DNA of 64,000 bases from positions 1,116,001-1,180,000 of the forward strand of contig CAWUHX010000013.1 in NCBI GenBank assembly GCA_963922205.1, in the 5' to 3' direction. Position numbers and translations under genes: made by a program. Positions 10,907-22,210 of the stretch are shown here, piece after piece. The stretch is from Romanomermis culicivorax. Its lineage: Eukaryota; Nematoda; Enoplea; Mermithida; Mermithidae. Each line of letters opens with the position of its first letter. Positions within the stretch are counted from its first letter, which is position 1. Under the pieces are notes generated by a model that saw nothing but the letters and a program-made list of their open reading frames with translations, ran no database searches and was not told the DNA's origin.

Positions 10907-11086
10907 CAGAGATCCCCAAGGTCATATTTTTAAGGTAGGGGTAAAGTTGAAAATTTTCTCGGGTAGTGTAGCTAAATGTCCACTAAACATGTGATTTTGT
11001 CTCAGAATTAGGCTACCAGTGATCAATTTTAAGGACGTTAGGTGGGGGTAATACCCCCCTCATACCCCTCCCTATGGGGTAGTCTG
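10907..11086. mobile_element. 180-bp hAT-type MITE with perfect 8-bp target duplication
   Basis: The element starts cagagatccccaagg and ends ctatggggtagtctg, imperfect inverted repeats with CAGA/TCTG termini. Both sides are flanked by ACGGGAGT (10899-10906 and 11087-11094). An 8-bp duplication is typical of hAT transposons. Related copies: 37917-38093, 52467-52645 and the 1-kb relative 50175-51214. Confidence 0.85.
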
Positions 11087-11124
11087 ACGGGAGTGATTTT
11101 TTTCCAACTTTAACCCATGTTCCC

Positions 11125-11205
11125 AAAAATCTAGTCCATTTCTTTCTCCGGTTCGGCAACTATCCAAGCAAGTATATTCTTCTTTTTTCTGCCCTGTAAC
11201 GTACA
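11125..11205 (-). repeat. Reverse copy of the 9360-9450 module
   Basis: Read on the minus strand it gives gggcagaaaaaagaagaat, then acttgcttggatagttgcc, as at 9370-9415, with few differences. Confidence 0.65.
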
Positions 11206-11608
11206 TGCTGAAGCATTAATGTAAATACAAATTGTACAGTATGTGATATTCATTCATTAGATATAATTTCATTTATTAATCTATCGTCTCAAGGGTGTCT
11301 GGAATTCACACTCAAACATTCTTATAAATTCATGTGAAGCACTTTATTTTGATCATCCCACACCCCATTGACCCAATTAAAGACGGACATAATTATTTGC
11401 ACATTGGCACCTGGCCCTCGTAATGCACATGAGAATATACATTCCATAAGTACAATAATTCCCCCCAGACGCATAAACACACCTGCCCATTGTAGAAAGT
11501 ACAGAAATCCCGACGCAGACAGAAGATTTAGGAGGAATGCATGGAAAACCGAAAAATACATGAAAAACTAAAAACATAGGCGGCAAAGCATACTGTAGAT
11601 TAAAAGGC
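11206..11608. other. Unassigned
   Basis: The overlapping ORFs at 11322-11610 lie on opposite strands and share no family motif. A purine-rich stretch leads into the LTR-like sequence that follows. Confidence 0.25.
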
Positions 11609-12006
11609 ATGTAAGCGTGGAAATTAGGAGTAAATTAAAGCAAGAGGCGTGGCGAAAGAAGCATGCAATAGGCGGAAACAGGTAAGCGAAGCAGCGATTG
11701 GTTAGGCGAGCCGACAGAAGCGGACCTCCCACGATGCGAGGGCGTGGATCAAAGAAGTGATATAAAAGACAAGAAAATGGGGAAACAGACAGATTTTTAT
11801 GCAGATTTTGACGTGGATTTTTTATGCAGACGTGGATACTTTGATACAGGATCGTTTTTGTGTTTTTATTGTGCGCCCTTTATTTTATTGTCGACGACCG
11901 AAGCAGCCGTCAAATTGTTTTCATATTGCCATTTTTACCTTTGTCCACACCATAACGTCCGTTATTTCCGGATCAAGTAAAGTGCATCTCAGATCTGGTC
12001 GTTACA
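11609..12006 (+). mobile_element. LTR-like sequence
   Basis: The stretch starts TGTAAGCG and ends CGTTACA, so it has the TG...CA ends and short inverted TGTAA/TTACA typical of LTRs. It is richer in G+C than its surroundings and contains a TATA-like box (gatataaaag near 11758). A polyadenylation-like aataaa lies just beyond its end (12032). No matching second LTR or target duplication was found. Confidence 0.4.
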
Positions 12007-12721
12007 GCCCCATCATCGGGACATTTTCTAATAAACTGGTCTAATATGCACATCCTTTAAGACACATTAGAAAACATTTTCAGTGATAAAATTGACATCG
12101 ATACATTTTCGTGTTCACTGTTCTAAGCAAAATAACCTCGTTTCCTTGACCCTGAGCACCAAGCAGAACTATTGGAAAACTAAACAAGAGTTCATCCTGA
12201 TGTTGGCTGCTCACATTACGCCAGATGCACAAGATGCAGATCGATCATGTTTCTTGAAGGGAGTAGCAAGAGATTTGCTGGTCAGGGTAACGGAACGTGG
12301 TTCGCAAGGGTTGGCGTTTTGCACCACCCGAACATAAAATTATTCCTGGATAAAGTTTTTTCGATATGCTCGGAAAACTGGCGTTTAGGCACTCAGGTCA
12401 TAGGTTGACTAAATTTCTGTTATCGCGTCCGAAACTGCGATGCGTAACCGAATAGCTAGTTTAAACTTCGGGCGTGAACTGGCGCAGTTCACAAGTTTTT
12501 GCGTTTATTGTATAAGCTCAACATGCTACTACGTTTACTGTAGGTTTCCTCGACACTAATTATGCTACTGCTAACGACAAAGCATTGCCGAGCGAGATCT
12601 GTTATCAATTTGATTGGCCGAAAAATTTTATACCTTCAATTTAATTGGTCGGAAATTGTAGTCTAGTCCTTCTTAACCGTTTGCCAAGCCAAAGCCCAAA
12701 CCTAAGTCTACGCCTAAACCG
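12007..12721. other. Possible decayed interior of a retroelement
   Basis: Higher G+C than most of the window. The ORF at 12083-12337 contains QEFILMLAAHITPDAQDADR, which reads like protein but matches no family I know. It may belong with the LTR-like sequence just upstream. Confidence 0.3.
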
Positions 12722-12968
12722 TACCTGTAAGACCTCTACCTGTAAGACCTCCGACCAGTTGGGGGGGGGGGGGGGTAAATCCGAAATTCTGGGGGGGGGG
12801 GGGTAGGAAAAAGTCGAAATTTTTCCCAAAAAAGGCCTAAAAACATACACTTTTTGGCAAATTTTTTTAATTTTTTCCCAACTGGGGGGGGGGGGAGGGA
12901 AATGATTTTGGGTACTGGGTTGGCCAAGTTGGGGGGGGGGTCCCCCCCAACCCCCCCAAGTACAGGTA
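12722..12968. mobile_element. G-rich MITE with TACCTGTAA/TACAGGTA ends
   Basis: It starts tacctgtaagacc (this start is duplicated in tandem) and ends agtacaggta. Inside are four runs of 10-17 G or C around the block with aaaaagtcgaaatttttccc and acatacactttttggc. The proline- or glycine-rich ORFs here are products of these runs. No target duplication is clear. Confidence 0.7.
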
Positions 12969-13004
12969 TGTCCGAGTCCGACCAGTTGGGGGCACCGTTT
13001 TTTT

Positions 13005-13400
13005 TCCTCAAATGGGGTCTTTTGAGGAAAAAAATTTCGAAATGAGGACAAAAATTTTGGGTATGGTTCTCATTGTGGAAAAATTTTTGGGGAATTCAAA
13101 ACTGAAAAGATGCGTTTTGGTGGACTTAAAAAGGTCAAAATCTCAAAATTTTCCGGCGCTTCGCGCCGGTCATGGGTATAATCTTAACTATTTTCTATCA
13201 GGCGCGGCCGTTAGCGTATCTACTTCTCAACTTACTAATTAATGCTTCACATTTTCTATCAATTAAGTTGACTCGTTTCATTTTCTAATCGTTAGCAGTC
13301 AATTATGTCGCCCAAAATTGAGATTTCCCATCAATTCTCTCAATTTTTTCTCTCGATGCTTGGAATTTTTTTCAACGTTTGCAACCTGAACTTTTGCGTT
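13005..13400 (+). repeat. Family B dispersed repeat with GC-rich hairpin
   Basis: The order is cttttgaggaaaaaaat, gaaaagatgcgttttggtg, tcaaaatctcaaaattttcc, the hairpin at 13153-13169, gggtataatctta and caattctctcaattttttctc. This order is shared with 39730-41070. No ORF is supported. Confidence 0.6.
13153..13169. repeat. GC-rich hairpin, 7-bp stem, loop TTC
   Basis: ccggcgc-ttc-gcgccgg is a perfect inverted repeat in AT-rich surroundings, preceded by aaaatttt. Confidence 0.85.
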
Positions 13401-13520
13401 TATTGAAGATGGAAATTGAAGACATCATTCTAGACTGCGATTTTAGAACTTCTGCTCATGAATATCTGTTGGAGAAATTTATTTTCCGGGGTTTTAGAAT
13501 ATATAAACCCGAAAATTTTT

Positions 13521-13537
13521 CCGGCGCTACGCGCCGG
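13521..13537. repeat. GC-rich hairpin, 7-bp stem, loop TAC
   Basis: ccggcgc-tac-gcgccgg, preceded by gaaaattttt. A related hairpin with one G:T pair (ccggtgc-tcc-gcgccgg) follows at 13641-13657. Confidence 0.85.
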
Positions 13538-13999
13538 AATTGAAACAAGTTACACTTCATCAGTTTGATTTTAATTCATTTCTCAACGTTATGAAGGTTC
13601 ATTTTCCAGAGTTTTAGAAAGTGAAAATCCAGAAATTTTTCCGGTGCTCCGCGCCGGACTGAGAACTGAATAAAATTAGATGATTCTAATCGGAACCACA
13701 GAAATGTTAATAGCGGATTTAGTCCTGAGAACTCTATCGTTAACATGTTTCACCCGTTCCTGTAGAACACCAATATATTTTTCATGAGCTCATATTGACT
13801 AACAGAACCAGAATTTTCTCAACTTTTTTCCTCATTTTTGCAGGTTTCTGACTCCAAATACAACGAAATGCTTGGATATGCTCGTAAAATGCATAAAAAA
13901 TCATCCGTAGCCACATTAAACGGATAAAAAATCATCCGTAGCCACATTATAAAAATGTGGAAAATTTTGGGAAAATGAGGAAAAAAATTTTGGGTCCGG

Positions 14000-14105
14000 T
14001 TCTCATGTGGAAAAAATCTTTGAGGAAAAAAAAGGGTGGGTGGGGGGTAGGGTAGAAAAAAGTCGAAATTTTTTCCAAAAAAGGCCAAAAAACATACACT
14101 TTTAA
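14000..14105. mobile_element. G-rich MITE fragment
   Basis: gggtgggtggggggtaggg is followed by aaaaaagtcgaaatttttt and aacatacactttt, the core block of the G-rich MITE. The TACCTGTAA ends are absent. Confidence 0.5.
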
Positions 14106-14174
14106 GATAAGAATAAGTTTTTAGACTTAGACTTATTTATTTAAGAATAAGTGTAAGTCTAAAGGCTGCTGGAT

Positions 14175-15222
14175 CACTGTTTTTATTTCCAAATTTGCAC
14201 TATAATGTGAAAAAAAATCTGGAATGTGGAAAAAATTTTTGAGGTCTTTCCACAAATGTGGATGAAAAATTTGGGGTTTTCTCGTATTGAAAAGATGCAT
14301 TTTGGTGCATTTAGGAGGTCCAAATCACAAAATTTCCGGCGCTTCGCGTCGGTTATAACTTTGATAATGATCACTATTTATTAAGTAGCTCAGGCGCGGC
14401 TTTTATCATGTCTACCTTCATTCATCACTTAATTTATAATAGTTTTCATCATCTTAAACGTATTATCTCATGTTTTAATTGGTAATCTTCAATATGTTAT
14501 CATGATATTTAATGAAGACTCGCATTTTTTCCTTTTGAGAAAGATCAATACGTCAAGTCTCTATGCTTTTTGATGCGGTTATTTCTTTGCTAACGTAAAA
14601 TCAATTCAAAAGCTTCATGGAAATATCTTTCGAAAATTGATACTCTTCTTACTTATTCATTTTCGACCAAGTTCATGAGAGTTTACAAATAAATTACAGA
14701 TTTTAAAATTTCAATTTCCTATTTAAAATTAATATTAATTTAAAATTCTAGAAATTACGATTTTGAACACAAAACTGGAATCTAATTCTTGAAACTGGAA
14801 TCTAATTCGGAAAATTGATTTCCCAGCATTGCAGAATTTTTCCGGGCTTCGCGCCCGAAAGATGATTACCATCATTTTTGGCCTTTAACTTGTCATCATA
14901 GAGGACTTGACCACCGATTACTCATGTAATTCAAATTCAATTATGCTCTTGGATAGTTTTCTAGAAAATTTGTTCCACAATGCTTGTAGATTAGGGTTTG
15001 AAGTCGAACATTTCAATTTTTTCTTCATTTTTGATGAATTAACTTCTCTTAAAACACGGGAAGGTTTGAAAAAGCTCAGAAACAGTCCGATAAAGCGTCT
15101 GTGAACATTTTTAAGCAAAAAAACGAGGATTTTAAGACGAAAAAATTTTTGTCCACATGTGGAAAAAAAATTTAACCCATTTCCACATTTATAGAAAAGG
15201 GTTCATGAAAAAAAAACAGTGG
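14175..15222 (+). mobile_element. Family A hAT-like element, complete, 1048 bp
   Basis: It starts cactgttttta and ends aaaaaacagtgg (inverted CCACTGTTTTTT-type ends) and is flanked by gctggat on both sides (14168-14174 and 15223-15229). The interior has no transposase ORF and carries two hairpins: ccggcgcttcgcgtcgg at 14336-14352 and cgggc-ttcgc-gcccg at 14843-14857. It is probably non-autonomous. The size of the target duplication (7 exact, 8 with a mismatch) points to hAT. Confidence 0.75.
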
Positions 15223-15479
15223 GCTGGATTCACTTTTTTCCCCTCGGGGGCCCTTCCCCAAATGGGGAAAGAGGTCAAATTTTTTTCCCCCATTATCCCG
15301 AAGTCGTTTTTTAGCTTAAAAATGCTCACAGACGCTTTATTTAGGTTTTTTGAGCCTTTTCAAGCCTTCTGGTGTTTTTAGACCCGTTAATTCATTAAAT
15401 TGAGGAAAAATTTAAATTTTCCAGTTCAACGTCTAATCTACAAGCATTATAACAAACTTTCAAGCAAACTATCTAAAAA

Positions 15480-17336
15480 TAGTGATGGACTGATGGCCGA
15501 AAATTTGCCATCGGCCGATGCCGATGCATCGGCCATGGTCATCGATGGCATCAGCTGATGGCCGATTGACGATGCATCGGCTGTAACATGTACAAAACGC
15601 AACCTGAAGCTGCAACACTGTAATAAATTTAAAATTATTATGAATTATTCTCAAAGTTCTACTGATATTTTCAACATTCAATAATTAACAACATTTCATT
15701 CATCGAATTTGTCATCAACAACGGCATCTGTTGTACTACCTTCACTTTGATTGCTGAGTTCACTAGAAGCTTCTTCAATTTCAGCTTGTTTTTCCAGTTT
15801 GCACTATTGAATCCAATCTCAGCAATAAATGGAGTTTTTTTCCACTACTAACATCTTTTGCTTTTTAAAATGATCATTCACTAGCTGTTGACCCAATTGG
15901 AGCTGATAAAAATTTCAAGGCAAGCTAAAAAATTTTTTTTCATAATGAAACTTATTTTCAATTGCACACTATTTTGACTCACATTAGCTAGTTCTGGTTT
16001 TGTTGCAGCATTTTTCTTCCATTGTTCTAGTAATCTATTCCAAAACAATGCCTTTTGCTTGCTCAAATGTTGACATTGCATATTTTTCGGGCTACAGCTC
16101 ATCTTCAGATGAACTTGCAATGACCAAATAGTGCCTGAAATTGGTCAGTTTCATGTGAATGCTTGAATTATTTATGTTAGTATCAATTGTGGCTTACTAA
16201 GAAAGTTTGGAGAATGAGTTTAAAGATTCATTCAAATTTTTGAACCATATTTTCAGAAAAGCGTTGATTTTGTTGTTTTTGATCGACAACCATTCTAGCC
16301 AAAGCTGTAGTCGTTTTTTCTTGAAATGCTTCTAAATAATAAAAGTGAAATGTAAGTAGTATTTTAGAATTTCACGATTTTTTGATAAACAATATATTAT
16401 ATAGAAATGGAAATTGATGAGGATACTGACCTAACCCTTAACAATTTTTCGAATGAAAAATTTACAATAAGGGCTTTATGTAAACGATTTTGACAACAAT
16501 ACTGATTTGTGTCACTCTTCTATTCAGAAGCAATTTATAAAAAACAGACTGTAGTTCAGGTTTGTCTTCTGCTTGAGGATCACAGAAAGCCTAAATTATT
16601 TAATTTTGATTTGTATGATCAATATGTGTAATATTTCAAATTTCAATCCATCCTTTTTAAATCCAGGATCTTGTAAAGATGCCAAAGCATGAAGTCTATT
16701 GTCTTCAATGGGTTTAAAGTGGGCTCGATTATCATTTCTATAAAAATATTGATTCATTTTCGTCGACAATTCCTCCTTTAATGAACCCAATCCAGGAAAG
16801 TTGAAATTGTGCATTGAGTGACGTAAAATTCTTAATCATACGATTCTTTAATTTATGTTTTTCAAAAAAATTTAGGCACAAAATCTAGCTTAATTTTCTT
16901 CAGCTATTTCCTCCGAAATACAGGCGTTTTTAGATTCATAGATTTTTTCAGTTTCTGCAAAAAATTTTAACAAATTGGCAAGCTGCCAAACATAATTATC
17001 TAGGGTGTGGATACATTATACATGTATTAAAGTATATTCTTACTGCCGCAGCTAAAATATCCTATTCATAGCTTGTCAAATTCTTGTTGTATAGTTCATC
17101 AATGGCAACACAGGCCAAATATGCCAGACATTAAAGCAACCATTTTCACCAAAAAATAATGTATTTACTAAAGTAACTGCGAAATATGTATGTGAACAAT
17201 CTGTTTTTTAAGCATATGCACCTGCATTCATTGTAACAAAAAGTTGCCAAAAAATCGGGCATTGGCCAATTATTTGGCAAAACATTGGCCAATGGCAGAA
17301 AAAGGTGAAAGATGCTGATGCATCAGTCCATCACTA
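15480..17336 (-). mobile_element. hAT element, 1.86 kb, with decayed transposase
   Basis: The ends are TAGTGATGGACTGATG and its exact reverse complement (ending CATCAGTCCATCACTA), a 16-bp terminal inverted repeat. The flanks tctaaaaa (15472-15479) and tccaaaag (17337-17344) match at 6 of 8 bases, and family A sequence continues across the insertion. On the minus strand, 16814-16596 contains LHALASLQDPGFKKDGLKF, like the LDPRFK block of ZBED-type hAT transposases, here with LQDPGFK. Stops and frame changes make it non-coding. The subterminal region has many short palindromes (ccgatgcatcgg type). Confidence 0.8.
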
Positions 17337-17774
17337 TCCAAAAGCATAATGACTTTGAATTACATGAGAAATGGATGGTCAAGTTCTCTATGATGAAAAG
17401 TGAGAACCCAAAAGAGATACTGATCTTTCCAGCGGGATGGGCTGGAAAAATTTTTTTGGGTATTGATATTCTGCGACACTGGAAAATCAATTTTCAGAAC
17501 ATTTATTTCAAGAATTAGATTTGAATTTAGTGTTCAAAAGTCGTAATTTCTAGAATTTTACCTGAAAAAATTTAAAATCAGTGTAATTTATTTGTAAACT
17601 CTCATTAACTTGGTCGAAAATATATGAGTAAGCAGAGTATAAATTTCTGAAAGATATTTCCACCAAGCGTTTGAATTGATTTTACGTTAGAAAAGAAATA
17701 ATCGCATCAAAAAGCTTAGAGACTTGACGTATTGATCTTTCTCAAAAGGAAAAATTTTAATCTTCAATAAATAT

Positions 17775-20067
17775 CAGGTTTGGTCAGTCATTGGGTGTTT
17801 GAGTTGATGGGGTTTTTGGGTTTTTCTAGGTTGGAAAATTGGACATTTCTGGGTTTTTGGGTTTTTAAGAAAAAAAAATCATTTTTTTACATCTTATTCT
17901 CAGGAATACAAGTTTCTTCCTGATTTAACAATCAAATTGAGAGTTGAGCCAACTTTAGTAACTGCAATGCAGTTTTTTCTGACACTGTTATCACAACAGA
18001 TTTGAGATGAGATCACACAACATAACAAACAAATCAAATGCTGTCATAAATTTTCAATTCAGGGGACTTTTTAGTGCTATTCAATTTGGTTCCTATGACT
18101 GCTTAGTTGAGTTGACTTATTCTAATCAAAAATCTGAAGATTCATATTTAATAAATTAACTTGTGTTTAAATTGTCTTTTTGGCAGAAGTTGATTTGATG
18201 TGGTAGTTTATCTGAATATTAGGCAGATTTTACTGCTCATGAGTCATGAGCACTTAGAGCCATGTTAGTGAGCAATACACAGCATTACTCTTACTTATTA
18301 ACATTTTTGTTATACCTACTGCTCATAGCCATCAGCATTTCGTGAGCTGACTAGCAGCCCTAAAATTTTAAGGGAGACAGCAGACTCACTGGAGAAATAG
18401 GCAGCTGGTGGCTTTTTGGGTCCAAAAATGGCCTGAAAATGGACCGCTAAGTATGCTGGTTAAATGGCTGTAAGCAGTAAAATGTTGAAAAAAGAAACCT
18501 CAAACTTTTTTCACCATGCAAAGTCAAAATTTACAAACAATTCAATGAATGAATGATCTCAGCAAGTGAAGATGGAGAAAAAAATATGTTTCGTTACAAA
18601 ATGCTACAGAACAGCCAAAAATCTGCTATGCAATACTAGTTGATGGAAGGCAAAACCTCACCTTTGTTGCAAAAAATTGCCTTGAGAGTACATTTTTCAA
18701 GACTAATAATGGAAGGAAGCGAAATTTTTTTTCATATTATAATCAGGCGTTTTCCATTTTAGTGTCCACTGTGTCATCACAGTGTAAGTTTTCAACATTT
18801 GACTTTGTTCACACCAAGTTGCATAATCGATTGTCAGGGTTTTTTTTGACCTATGAGTCACAAGCCAAGTGGCTTGTTGACCTAAAATTTTACAAGCCAT
18901 TCCAAATTTTTACAAGCCAATTTTATGATATCAGTATACGTGTCGTGAATAAACTCCAATGCTAGGTTATTTTTTAAAGAAATGTATATATTGAGCATCA
19001 CGGCAATTGATAAAAAAAAGAGATGTCATTCAATATTTATTCAATAACATTTTAAAGCCATTAATTCATCAAAATTCAGGAAACATTCGAAATTTTTGAG
19101 TTTGATCGAAGTCTAATCTACAAGCATTGTGAAGAAAATTTTCCAGCGAACTATCCAAGAACATAATGACTTTGAATTACATCAGAAATCGATTCATGAA
19201 CTTGGCCGTAAAGATATGAGTAAGAAGAGAAGAAATTTCCGAAAACTACTTCCATGAAGCTTTTGGATTGATTTTACGTTAAGGAAGGGATAATTGCTTC
19301 AAAAATTTTACAGACTTGATGTATTGATCTTTCTCAAAAAATGTGTCCAGGGAAAAATGTGAATCTTCATTAAATATCAAGATGAAATATTGAAGATTAC
19401 CAGTTAAAGCATGAGATAATACCTTTAAGATGATTAAAACTATTAAAGATTAAATGATAAATGAAGGTAGACATGTTAGAAGCAGCGCCTGAGCTAGCAA
19501 ATAAATAATAATGCATATTTAAGTTACAACCGGCACGAAGCGTCGGAAAATTTTGAGATTATGACTTTCTAAAATGCACCAAAATGCATCTTTTCTGTAT
19601 CCGATATGATCAAACACATTACCCAAAAAATTCTGACAAGCCATTTTGGATTGTTGGACTAAAATTCTACAAGCCATTTTGTCAGTCGAACAAGCCATTT
19701 TGTCAGTGCTAAATGCTAAAAAAAAAACTATGCATCTGCGTCGGTCGGAAAGCTAGTCTTCATAAATTCAATGCCAAAAATTTTGTTGATGGTGCATTGG
19801 TACATGATTTTATTTTTTATGATAAGGAATCTGTGTATTTTTGCTTAAAATCAGGAAAAATCATCTGAAAATGTTTTGCTTTATGAAGAATAAAACTTTA
19901 GAGATGTTGTATTTGCTTTTCTTTCATACTTAATTCAGATCCACAATTGTGAAACAAAAAAACCCTGATCAAACCAAGAAAAACATATAAAAACTGAAAA
20001 AAACCAATAAAAAAACCCTAAAAGATCCAAATTCCAAATTTTGGAAATGGGTTTTTTCTGAACCCTG
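17775..20067. mobile_element. CAGGGTT-type insertion within family A
   Basis: It starts caggtttggtcagtcattgg and ends tctgaaccctg. The flanks ataaatat and tgaaatat agree at 6 of 8 bases, and family A sequence resumes exactly afterwards. The termini resemble the CAGGGTT...AACCCTG ends at 54763-55769. No ORF with a transposase motif is seen. A further family A fragment (19060-19620) and a cagggtttttttt-gacc stretch near 18836 lie inside. Confidence 0.55.
19060..19620 (-). repeat. Family A fragment nested inside the insertion
   Basis: It contains gtctaatctacaagcattgt, atgactttgaattaca, tgcaccaaaatgcatcttt and a decayed hairpin ccggcacgaagcgtcgg at 19530-19546, in the order of a reversed family A copy. 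Confidence 0.65.
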
Positions 20068-20411
20068 TGAAATATCATGATAAAATATTGAAGATTACCA
20101 ATGAAAACATGAGATAATACGTTTGAGATAATGAAAACTATTATAGATTAAATGATAAATGAAGCTAGACATGCTAAAAGCTGCCCCTGAGCTAAGTAAT
20201 GCATAATAATGATTATTAAAGTTATAATTGGCGCGAGAGGCCAGAAAATTGTGAGATTATGACCTTCTAAAATGCACCAAAATGCATCTTTTCTGTATCC
20301 AATCCCCAAAATTTTCTTACTCAAATGGGGAAAGAGCACAAAATTTTTTTCCCTTTTCCCATTTTTTCCCGAAAAAGCACGATTTGGTGGGAAAAAAACT
20401 GCGACTGGATT

Positions 20412-20804
20412 ATACTCTTTACATCAGGCTATGCTGGGCTAGGCCAGCCTGGTGTAGCACAGTGTAGAATGCCTGGTGCAGCACAGCGTGGCATAAGGAG
20501 AATAACTAATCTTATGTATATAAGTAGACAAGACAAACAAAAAATCATGGGTGTTTTTGCTAAAACATGCTGCAAATGGTTTTTGAAAGTGTTTGTTGTA
20601 TGCTCCGTGACGTTTTCATCATTTGAATCCAAATCACAACAATTTTCGAAAGTTTTTCAACATTTTACCAAACCTTGGAAAAACTGCCACATTTTGATTA
20701 AAACCCTGTGATTCACTCCGTGTCAAATTTTATAAAAAAACACACAGAAAAAGGATGCTCTTTCTGGATGGATAAATCATGAAAACTTTTATTTGAGTTA
20801 GAAA
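20412..20804. other. Unassigned, with ggctaggccagcctgg-type palindromic repeats
   Basis: 20425-20500 has short self-complementary agc/gct-rich motifs (gctgggctaggccagc) related to those at 26960-27145. The small ORFs on both strands over this region show no family motif. Confidence 0.3.
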
Positions 20805-21135
20805 CATTATGTAATTGGGGGGAAGTGCGATGGGAACCCCCTCCCAGAAATCATCGGCCATATGGCTAGCCATTGGGTGACCCCCAGGATTTTTCAATCA
20901 TATGGCTAGCCATATGGTAGTCATAGGAACCCCCATACTTTCAGTTGGAAAAATACTGGAAAATATCAGTTTTTGAACAAAAAAAGGTCAAAAACATCAA
21001 TTTTATCCCTGCTTCGCACCAGAAATACATTTTTTATCATTTTTAGACAAACATTACTATTTTTCAATCCATTTTTCGAACTTTTTTGGTGAAAAAATCG
21101 AACTTTTTTCCTTCACAGACCTCTCCCCCATACCC
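20805..21135 (-). mobile_element. Truncated copy of the CATACATGTA element at 25496-25917
   Basis: It starts cattatgtaattgggg and continues aagtgc-atgggaacc, atatggctagcca, ttgggtgac and ggatttttcaatc in the same order as the reverse complement of 25496-25917. The far end is missing and the LINE begins just after. Confidence 0.6.
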
Positions 21136-21193
21136 TAAAATATTAAGGGAGCATTGCCTACTCATATTTGACTGAAGAAATTTATTCCAAATA

Positions 21194-22087
21194 TTGATCG
21201 ACTTATTTAAACACTCAAGATATGGATTCCAAATGTATTTGCTGTACAAACTCCAATACATCTTAAAATGGGGCCCAACTACGAGGCCAAAATTACAAAA
21301 TTCACAAAATGCGCCAAATCCGCCTGATTCCCAGATGGATTTTCAATTCGAAAATGATTCACATCAAATTGAAGAAAATTCTGAAGATTCACCATGTTTA
21401 ATATGCTCAAAATTAGTTACAAATCAACACAATGACGCCCTTCATTCTGATTTTTGTGCCCAGTGGTGCCACGCCGAATGTCTAAAATTACCTGCTGCTG
21501 TTTGAAAATTTTTCCGTAGGGAAACCTATATTAATGCTAGATTCATCCTTTCTTTTATTTGTATCAATTGTAGACCGACTTTCTGATCATTTCCACATCA
21601 AATTTAAGTTATAAATTCTCACTTGAAGGCCCTTGAGAATAATAATAAAAATACAATCATCAACCCTATTCATCCCGGCAACATAAATACAAATTTAAAT
21701 CAAAATTTTGATGTATCCTGCCTCCAAACTTTAATTCAGGATGGGATCGAATGGGAAAGTAAAAAATATAATGCAGTACTTTTTGGCCTACCTGATTCGA
21801 AAGATGACTTGACCAAAGTAGAAAAGCTAGTATAGACCTATAACAATGAATTAGATAACAACATGGACAATTCTGATATCATCAAAGTTTTCCATGAGGG
21901 CCCCCACATATCTGGCAAACTGCACTTTATAAAAATTTGCTGTTCGAACTCTGCCGCAAAAGCTCAATTTATTAAATTGATAAACCACATTGTAAAGCAG
22001 GTCAATGATCAACCTTTTTTTAAAAATTTGTTTGCTAGGCGCAATTTATCATATTTACAGCAAAAGCGATGTTGCGAACTCATATAA
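21194..22087 (+). pseudogene. LINE ORF1 relic (PHD-like finger and RRM-like region)
   Basis: The first part has CLICSKL, then HSDFCAQWCHAECLKL, the Cys/His spacing of a PHD-type finger found in some CR1 ORF1 proteins. After a stop, 21623-22087 reads YNAVLFGLPDSKDD, resembling the NViIfGlpE start of ORF1 RNA-binding regions, and later LFARRNLSYLQQKRCCEL. Stops near 21503, 21835 and 22087 break the frame. Confidence 0.65.
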
Positions 22088-22210
22088 TTGAAGAAACACA
22101 CCAGTCAAGGTGAACAAAATTTGAAAATTGATTATCATCATGATTGTAATGTGTTAAAGTTAGTTCCATCCATTTATGCATAGATATCAGCCTCCAAAGC
22201 AATTTGAGAT

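Larger units (their letters stand above)
15231..20403 (-). mobile_element. Family A element in reverse orientation, split by two insertions
   Basis: The pieces 15231-15479, 17337-17774 and 20068-20403 join into one reversed copy of the 14175-15222 element, ending near aaaaaactgcg. It is flanked by gctggatt (15223-15230) and actggatt (20404-20411). Two foreign elements, 15480-17336 and 17775-20067, lie inside it. Its left flank is the same gctggat that borders the preceding family A copy. Confidence 0.7.

Noticed and set aside
12641..13051. Proline-rich and glycine-rich ORFs on both strands (up to 136 residues)
   Set aside because: They are translations of the C- and G-runs of the G-rich MITE and have no protein family signal.
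14168..15229. CACTA (En/Spm) element because of CACTG ends
   Set aside because: The exact flanking repeat is 7 bases (8 with a mismatch), here and at 27480-28256, not the 2-3 bases of CACTA elements; hAT-like is the better fit.
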